Positions 58,145-64,000 of a stretch of DNA of 64,000 nt are shown piece by piece. Source of the DNA: Rhynchopus sp. YZ270_cl-10 (lineage: Eukaryota > Euglenozoa > Diplonemea > Diplonemida > Diplonemidae); assembly GCA_964035575.1 (NCBI GenBank), contig OZ037848.1, forward strand, positions 1,612,001 to 1,676,000, in the 5' to 3' direction. The position numbers and the translations under genes were made by a program. Within the stretch, counting starts at the first letter, position 1, and each line of letters starts with the position of its first letter. The notes under the pieces are model-generated. The model worked only from the letters and a program-made list of their open reading frames with translations, searched no databases and was not told where the DNA came from.

Positions 58145-60632
58145 ATGTGCGGTATCGTGTTCCTGCGTCTTCTCCAACCGCCGGATTACTACATCAAGTA
58201 TGTCATTATTTTGATAATGTTTTCTCACAGCCTTTCAAGTGTTCCTTGATATTATTGGATGTTCGTATTTTGTGCTTTCTGGCTTCTTGGAGGCATCATG
58301 AAAAGAAATGCAAATGTATTTCGATATTTGAAATGATGCACAACCCACAGGAAGTATGGCACACCTCTCTACGCGCACACGAAGATGTTTCTGATCATGG
58401 AGAAGATGGGCAACAGGTATGGACTCCTTCCCCCTTTCCCTCTCTGCACCCTCTACCCTCCACACCTCCCTTCCACAGAGGCCAGGACGGAGCAGGTGTC
58501 GTGAACATCAAGCTCGATCCCCAACCTGGTAAGCGGTACATCAGCCGCTCGCGTGCGAACGGGCAGAAGCCTGTGGCAGAGGTGTTCGAGCACATCAACA
58601 AGCGTTTTGTGGACCTCAAACGTGACGACCCCGAGAAGCTGGAGGACGGCGAGTGGCTGAAGGACAACGTCGCCTTCTCGGGTGAGGTGTGGATGGGGCA
58701 CCTGCGGTACGGGACGTACGGCGGAGGGAGCATCGAGCACTGCCACCCCTTCCTGCGCCAGAACAACTGGATGACACGCTGCCTGAGCGTGGCAGGGAAC
58801 TTCAACCTGACAAACGTGGACGAGCTGTACGACCTGCTCATCAACCTCGGACAGCACCCAAAGGAGAAGAGCGACACCGTCACCGTCATGGAGAAGATTG
58901 GCCACTTCCTTGACCTTGAGAACGAACAGCTCTTCCAGAAGTTCAAGCAGCAGGGCTACAACAACAAGCAGATCACTGAGCTCATTGCCGAGCACCTCGA
59001 CGTGAAGCAGATCCTCCAGAACTCCGCACAGGACTGGGACGGCGGCTACGCCATGGGTGGCATCTTCGGCCACGGAGATGCATTTGTTGTGCGCGACCCG
59101 AACGGCATCCGCCCCTGCTTCTACTACGCCGACGACGAGGTCATCTGCATTGCCTCAGAGCGTGCCCCTATCCAGACAGCCTTCCAACTCAAAACAAACG
59201 ACATTAAAGAGCTGGACCCTGGCCACGCACTCATTGTCAAGAAGGATGGACAGTTCTCCAACGTGATGGTGAAGCAGCCCGGACAGAACTACCGCTGCTC
59301 GTTTGAGCGTATATATTTCAGCAGAGGGTCCGATTCGGACATTTACGCGGAGCGTTTTAACCTGGGGCGCATTGTGGGTGGGAGGTTGCAGAAGTTTGTG
59401 GACTGTCGCAACGCTGTGTTCGGGTACATCCCTAACACGGCGGAGGTGTCGTTCTACGGGATGATCAAGGGTATGTCTTGCTTGCTTTACCCTTTATCGC
59501 ACTGCAAAACCCACTTACGTTTTGTACACACCCTCCGTTTTTAACCGTCTTATGTTTTCACCCCACGTATGATCACTGTCCATCTGCACAGGGCTGGAGG
59601 AGGCGTGCGATAAGCAGAAGTCCTCTGAGATCCTTGCGCTCAGCAAGGACGGAAAGCTCACAGAAGAAGCGTTGGCGGAGATCATGAAGAACCGCCCCAC
59701 CTACGGCAAGCCGCTGATCAAGGACACGAAGTCCAGAACCTTCATCACGTCGGTATGTTTGTCTGTGATGTACACTACACCGTAACACCACCACCCGGCA
59801 GGACGCCGAAAGAGAGAGCATGGTCGCGCTTGTGTACGACATCACCTACGACATTGTGCGCGAAAAGGTGGACTCCGTTGTGCTCATTGACGACAGCATT
59901 GTCAGAGGGACAACCCTTCGTACCTCGTATGGAATTTTTTGACCACATTTTTCCTTGGGAAAATGATTGTTGTGCCCCATTCCGCAAACCCGCACACTTT
60001 GCGGGTTTGCTGAGGAATGTTATCAAGATCAGTTGGTGGATAGGATAGGATAGTATTGCCTGGGGTTTTTTTGCAACCTTGCAACCTCGTAGCTTTGTGG
60101 CCAGCTAACTTGCTTTGGGCCAGACTCTCACCCACACATCCCTCACAGAGTGATCCGCATCCTGTCGCGCCTGTCACCGAAGAAGATTGTGATTGCCTCG
60201 TCCGCCCCTCAGGTCAGATACCCTGACTGCTATGGTATCGACATGGCACGTATGGGAGACTTCTGTGCCTTCCGTGCTGCTGTGGCTCTGCTGAAAGAGA
60301 ACGGCATGGAGCACGTGCTTGACGACGTGTACCGGAAGTGCAAGGCGCAGGAGTCGCTTCCCAAGGAGCAGGTGCGCAACTGGGTGAGAGACATCTACGA
60401 GCCCTTCACCGCTGAGCAGATCTCCACAAAGATTGCGGAAATCCTGAAGCCTGCCGACCTTGACTGCGAATTAGAAATTGTCTTCCAGTCGCTGGAGGGG
60501 CTTGCGGAGTCGTGCCCAAAGACACCAGGAAACTGGTACTTCTCTGGACACTACCCAACGCCCGGAGGTAACAAGGTTGTGAACCGTGCCTTTATCTACT
60601 ACATGGAAGGCAATATGTCGCGTGCGTACTAG
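58145..60632 (+). CDS. purF: Amidophosphoribosyltransferase, Bacteroidetes-type
   Basis: Exons 58145-58197, 58351-58416, 58479-59470, 59592-59752, 59802-59926 and 60149-60632 give 626 residues. It catalyses the first step of purine synthesis, making phosphoribosylamine from PRPP and glutamine. The protein begins MCGIVFLRLLQPPDYYIKKYGT, so Cys2 is exposed as the Ntn nucleophile after Met removal. The glutaminase half carries RGQDGAG, GHLRYGTYGG and GNFNLTN. The transferase half has the PRPP loop VVLIDDSIVRGTT at about 450-463, followed by SSAPQVRYPDCYGIDM. Length and wording fit the long PurF form of Bacteroidetes rather than the usual ~500-residue eukaryotic enzyme. The five introns (49-222 bp) exclude bacterial contamination and point to old transfer followed by intron gain. 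Confidence 0.92.
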
Positions 60633-61851
60633 AGTAGTGCGAGTATGTTTATTGGGGGGCCTGCAGTGCAGTATTGAAGCTTTGTTTTAGCTGCAAAGAG
60701 GAGATCATCGGGCTACACGTGTTCCATGTCTTGTCATTTTTCGAAAAAAAAAAAGAAGAAAATAAAGAAAAAGAAAAAGAAGACTGGAAACGATGTAGTG
60801 AAAAAAGCGAAAAAGAGCGCACTCCATAGGGTCTGCTTTGGTTTCTCGTATTGAGGGTGTTGTTGCTTTTATTCATTTTTGTGGGTTTTGTTCTCCCTCA
60901 CGTTTTTTTTTCCCTTCATTATTTTTCTGTGAGGGTAGGTGAGTAAGCGCAAGAGGCTTTTTCTCATCTTACAAACCTTTCTCTTTTCTTTTCTTTTCTT
61001 TTCAATTTTTCATATCCGTTTTTTTTTCCCGCTGATCAAAACCAGCAATCAGAGTAGGACTGTGAAGGAGCAACAACAAAAGACTGGGTCAAGAGAAAAA
61101 AATAAAAAAGAAAATGGCAACGAAGCGATCAACTTCTCATCTTCCGGTTTTTGTTTTGGTTTTTTTTTTCTTCTTTTTTGGTTTTTTCTGTGTGCATCAA
61201 CATTTTTGTTTGTATGTGTGTGCCCGAGGGGCACATTCATTTCAAGCATTTTTCTTTGTTTCATTGCGTTGTCCACCAGTAGTGTATGGCCTCTTTCAAC
61301 AAGGAGCACTTCCCGCAGAAGTAACATTACATTCCTGGACGCATATTTTCTCTTTTCTTTTTTTCTCCTGGCTTTTCTACTTTACGGGACATCACTCTGG
61401 TTCATTTTAAAACAAACAAACAAACAAACACGAACTTTCTTTGAAACAACAACAAAAAATGGACACCCACCCAACCTTTTGTTCAGAAACCAAACCCCTG
61501 CAAAGACCGATTTCCTCATTTTCTGTTGTGTGTTACCGCACGCCTTTCTCTCCTATGGTGTACAAGCGACACATAAGGATGTTTTATGGCCATCTGTTGT
61601 GTCCCACACAACATTACGAAAAAACACAATTACACACTCCCTTTGCCCCAGACGAAAATCGAAGCCATCCTTGAAACCATCGTTTGATGTGTCCTGCAGA
61701 TTTCAAATACAAAATGCAAAAAATGAAAATCGTACACCTGAACAATCAAAATAGCGTCATCATTGCCAGCATTCAAATGCCCCACCAGAATCTTCTTTTT
61801 CCTGTCTCTACATTTCCCACACAGGTTTTACTATCACTATCGACACACAAC
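60633..61851. other. Intergenic region between purF and the FAD oxidase gene
   Basis: No gene seen. It is T-rich, with a CTTTT microsatellite near 60980-61005, an (AAAC)n run near 61410-61430 and one copy of the dispersed motif. The frame before the oxidase ATG is open from 61684, but has no signal-peptide-compatible start or conserved sequence. Confidence 0.6.
60937..60990 (+). repeat. Dispersed intergenic motif
   Basis: GGTGAGTAAGCGCAAGAGGC followed by TTTTTCTCATCTTACAAACC and TTTCTCTTTTC. Confidence 0.6.
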
Positions 61852-63406
61852 ATGAAGCGTGCCCTGGCTCTTTGCTGTGCTGCTGTGTCTGTGACAGCAT
61901 TGCCGCAGTTCTGTGACGACCCTAAAGCGCGCCTGGAAGGGACAGTGCACATGCCCTCAGACGCAACGTATGAGGAGGCAAAGGACCAGTATGCTTACTC
62001 GTCAGTACCCGATAAGGTGGCCCCGTCTGTGATCGTGTACGCTGAGACGGACCAACACATCCAGACAGCACTGAAGTTCGCAAAGCAATGCAAAGCTTCT
62101 GTGTCTGTGAGGAGCGGTGGCCACCAGTACAGTGCGCTGTCGAGCTGCCATGAGGCGCGCTGCATTCAGATCGATGTCTCGCTGCAGGACATGATCGAGA
62201 TTGAGGGCACACACGTGACCTTGGGTGCTGGTGTGAAGCTGAACGACGTGTATGCTGTGCTTGGGGAGGAGGGTCTGTTCCTCCCTGGAGGTGAGTGCGG
62301 ATACGTGAATGTGGGTGGGCACGTGCAGACAGGTGGGTACGGCCTCCTGAGCAGGAGCTTTGGATTGTTTGGGGACCACGTGGTTGCGTTTGACATAATC
62401 CTTGCGAACGGGAAGAAGCGTCACGTTCTGAAGCCAGGAACGGGGCAGCAGTCTGGTTCAATGGACACTCTTCTGGGCTGTGATGGGTGGCGGTGCTGGG
62501 TCGTGGGGTGTCATCACGCAGTATGAGTTTGAGGCGCGCCGTGACGAGGACTACCCACACTCCACGATTGTTCTGTGCGGTGCACCCTACAGCAGCGACG
62601 TTGCTTCGAGCGCAATACAGTTGATGAAGAGTGTGTCGGACAACGAGGAGTGGCAGGAGCAGACAAACGAGTCCATTTGGCTGACGTTGCTTGGCGAGCC
62701 ACCGATCCCAGTGACAAGCCTTCCCACGAACACTGTGAGCTTCCGAGTCCTGTGGAAGGGGGATACGCCGTTCAACTCCTCCACCATGGATATGTTCTCG
62801 GGGTCGCTGTGGTGCCAGGCTCTTCCGATGCCGCTGTCTCGCGTTCTGCCCCTGGTGACGATGCCAACAGCGAGAGAGATGCCACTGCCTTACATCCGAC
62901 GCATCAGCCCGTGGAAAGGAAGCTTCGACGAAGGGTTTGATGCACAGAGGATGGTCGAAATCTTCGACGAAGTTGCGGTCCAGCCTAGTAGTGGACTGAT
63001 GGGTGGTGAGCCGAGTCCAGGTGGACTGATAGGTGGACTTATCATTGCCACCATTGGCGGGGAGATCACATCCGCGGACCCAGACTCGGATGTGACCTCG
63101 TACCCACTGCGCGATGCCACCTACAGCATCAGTGGAGCTCTGTTCTACTCAAACGAGCTGGACCCTGAAGCTGAAGAGAAGGCAAACGCAAACATGGCGA
63201 AGTGGCACGAGTCTGTGAACAACGAGGACGACTTCCGCTTTGTGTGGGGCACCTTCGGGAACGTGAAGATCGAAGACGTGTGGGAGAAGTACTACGACAA
63301 CCACGCAGACTTCCACAGGCTGCGCACAGCGAAGACCAGGTTTGACCCAAGGGATATGTTCAGGTCGAGCTTCACCGTTCCCCCTCTCAGCAGAGACTTG
63401 AAGTAA
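61852..63406 (+). CDS. Secreted BBE-like FAD-linked oxidase, with an apparent +1 frameshift
   Basis: About 518 residues over two frames. A signal peptide (MKRALALCCAAVSVTALPQF) starts at 61852. The FAD-binding half is typical of the berberine-bridge/hexose-oxidase group. VSVRSGGHQYS carries the His that binds FAD covalently, and PGGECGYVNVGGH carries the Cys of bicovalent members; GGYGLLSRSFGL follows. The frame then breaks: GSMD continues as (T)LLGCDG in one frame, while the conserved DLFWAVMGGGAGSWGVIT is read in the next. Removing one A at about 62465 would give GAC CTC TTC TGG, exactly the family DLFW. The second frame runs to 63406 and ends with the BBE signature (YYDNHADFHRLR...RFDPRDMFR). 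It is either a sequencing error, a recently broken gene, or a frameshifted one; no GT-AG intron explains it. Confidence 0.8.
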
Positions 63407-64000
63407 GCACCATGTCTCCTTTATTATTATGATTAAATGTGACTAATCACACCATCTTCTGTTGACTTTTCCCTCCCTCCGTCAAAAAGTTGTGTGCTCC
63501 TACTTCAGGTCTCTGATGCAGGCAAGCAATCTCACCGTTGGGTCACATTTGCGTGCCTGTTTCCCAGGTACCTGCGCGCTCCATATTATGTATCATATAA
63601 TGCAGCAGATTATCATCAAAAAACAAAAATGCTCAATCCCGAGAATCCCCTACCCCTCCCTTCCTTCCTTCGATATTCTCACCCTCTTTCTCTCTCAACT
63701 GCGCGCGTGTTTTTTTCCCCTCCATTTTTTTTCTTTTTTTCCCGGGACTTTTTTTCCATTCAGCTTTGAAAATGCAACGAGTGAGACCATTTACACCGTT
63801 TCTTTTTCATTTTTCCCACTCTCTTTTCTCGCGAATTAAGGTGGTTTCCATCCATCTTCCAAGCTTATCATGGAAACCCTGTTGTGTACACAAGGTGACC
63901 TAGCATTGCGTCACAGGTCATTTGTTGGTACCTCAAGGATTTCACGCCTTGAGCCGAAAGTGTAAGCCACCCAAAAACAGTGTTTGTTCGGGGGGTTTTT
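63407..64000. other. Intergenic region at the right edge
   Basis: No gene seen. It is pyrimidine-rich with T-runs, ending with AAGGTGACCTAGCATTGCGT near 63893, which weakly recalls the dispersed motif and forms a TGACC/GGTCA palindrome. Confidence 0.55.

Noticed and set aside
61684-61851. N-terminal extension of the FAD oxidase
   Set aside because: The ATG at 61852 opens a normal signal peptide; the extension would bury it.

Overview
The window is nuclear DNA from a eukaryotic microbe (protist or alga) that I cannot place further. Nearly every gene must be spliced to keep a conserved reading frame. The introns are short (46-226 bp), mostly GTATG/GTACG...CAG, and the coding DNA is rich in G+C. 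The DNA between genes is full of T-runs and simple repeats. All twelve genes I can support lie on the + strand. I saw no tRNA gene and no viral or virus-like element.

Bases 1-27343 hold a tandem array of five copies of one large gene for a secreted protein. The first copy is cut by the window edge, and copies two and three lie in near-identical 6100-bp units. Copies one and four share variants that two and three lack. Copy five is older and more diverged, but carries patches almost identical to the others. The proteins have a signal peptide, a short N-terminal beta-type domain, a coiled coil, a variable Pro/Thr linker, a phytocyanin-like domain, a very long conserved region I cannot assign, and a C-terminal His-motif plus Cys-rich tail. 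I do not recognise the whole architecture, and this array is the best candidate here for an undescribed system.

Bases 28073-30751 encode a membrane receptor with a degenerate class III cyclase domain. About 5.3 kb with few or no genes follows (30934-36220). It holds hairpin elements, copies of a dispersed motif, and a fragment of cytosolic LSU (28S) rRNA whose stems are still complementary. Then come acylphosphatase (36221-36517), the AP-3 adaptor sigma subunit (37193-38141), and a giant sacsin-like protein of about 4319 residues with a C-terminal RING finger (39782-53047).

The right end carries a tail-anchored protein of unknown function (54774-55736), a TauE/SafE permease (55991-56839), dihydropteroate synthase (56928-57846), a Bacteroidetes-type amidophosphoribosyltransferase with five introns (58145-60632), and a secreted BBE-like FAD oxidase with an apparent one-base frameshift (61852-63406). 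The folate and purine genes are neighbours, but nothing in the sequence shows that they are expressed together.

A roughly 45-bp motif (core GTGACTAAGCACGAGAGGCT, then TTCATCTTA) occurs at least 15 times between genes, always on the same strand as the genes. It is the most striking non-coding pattern in the window.
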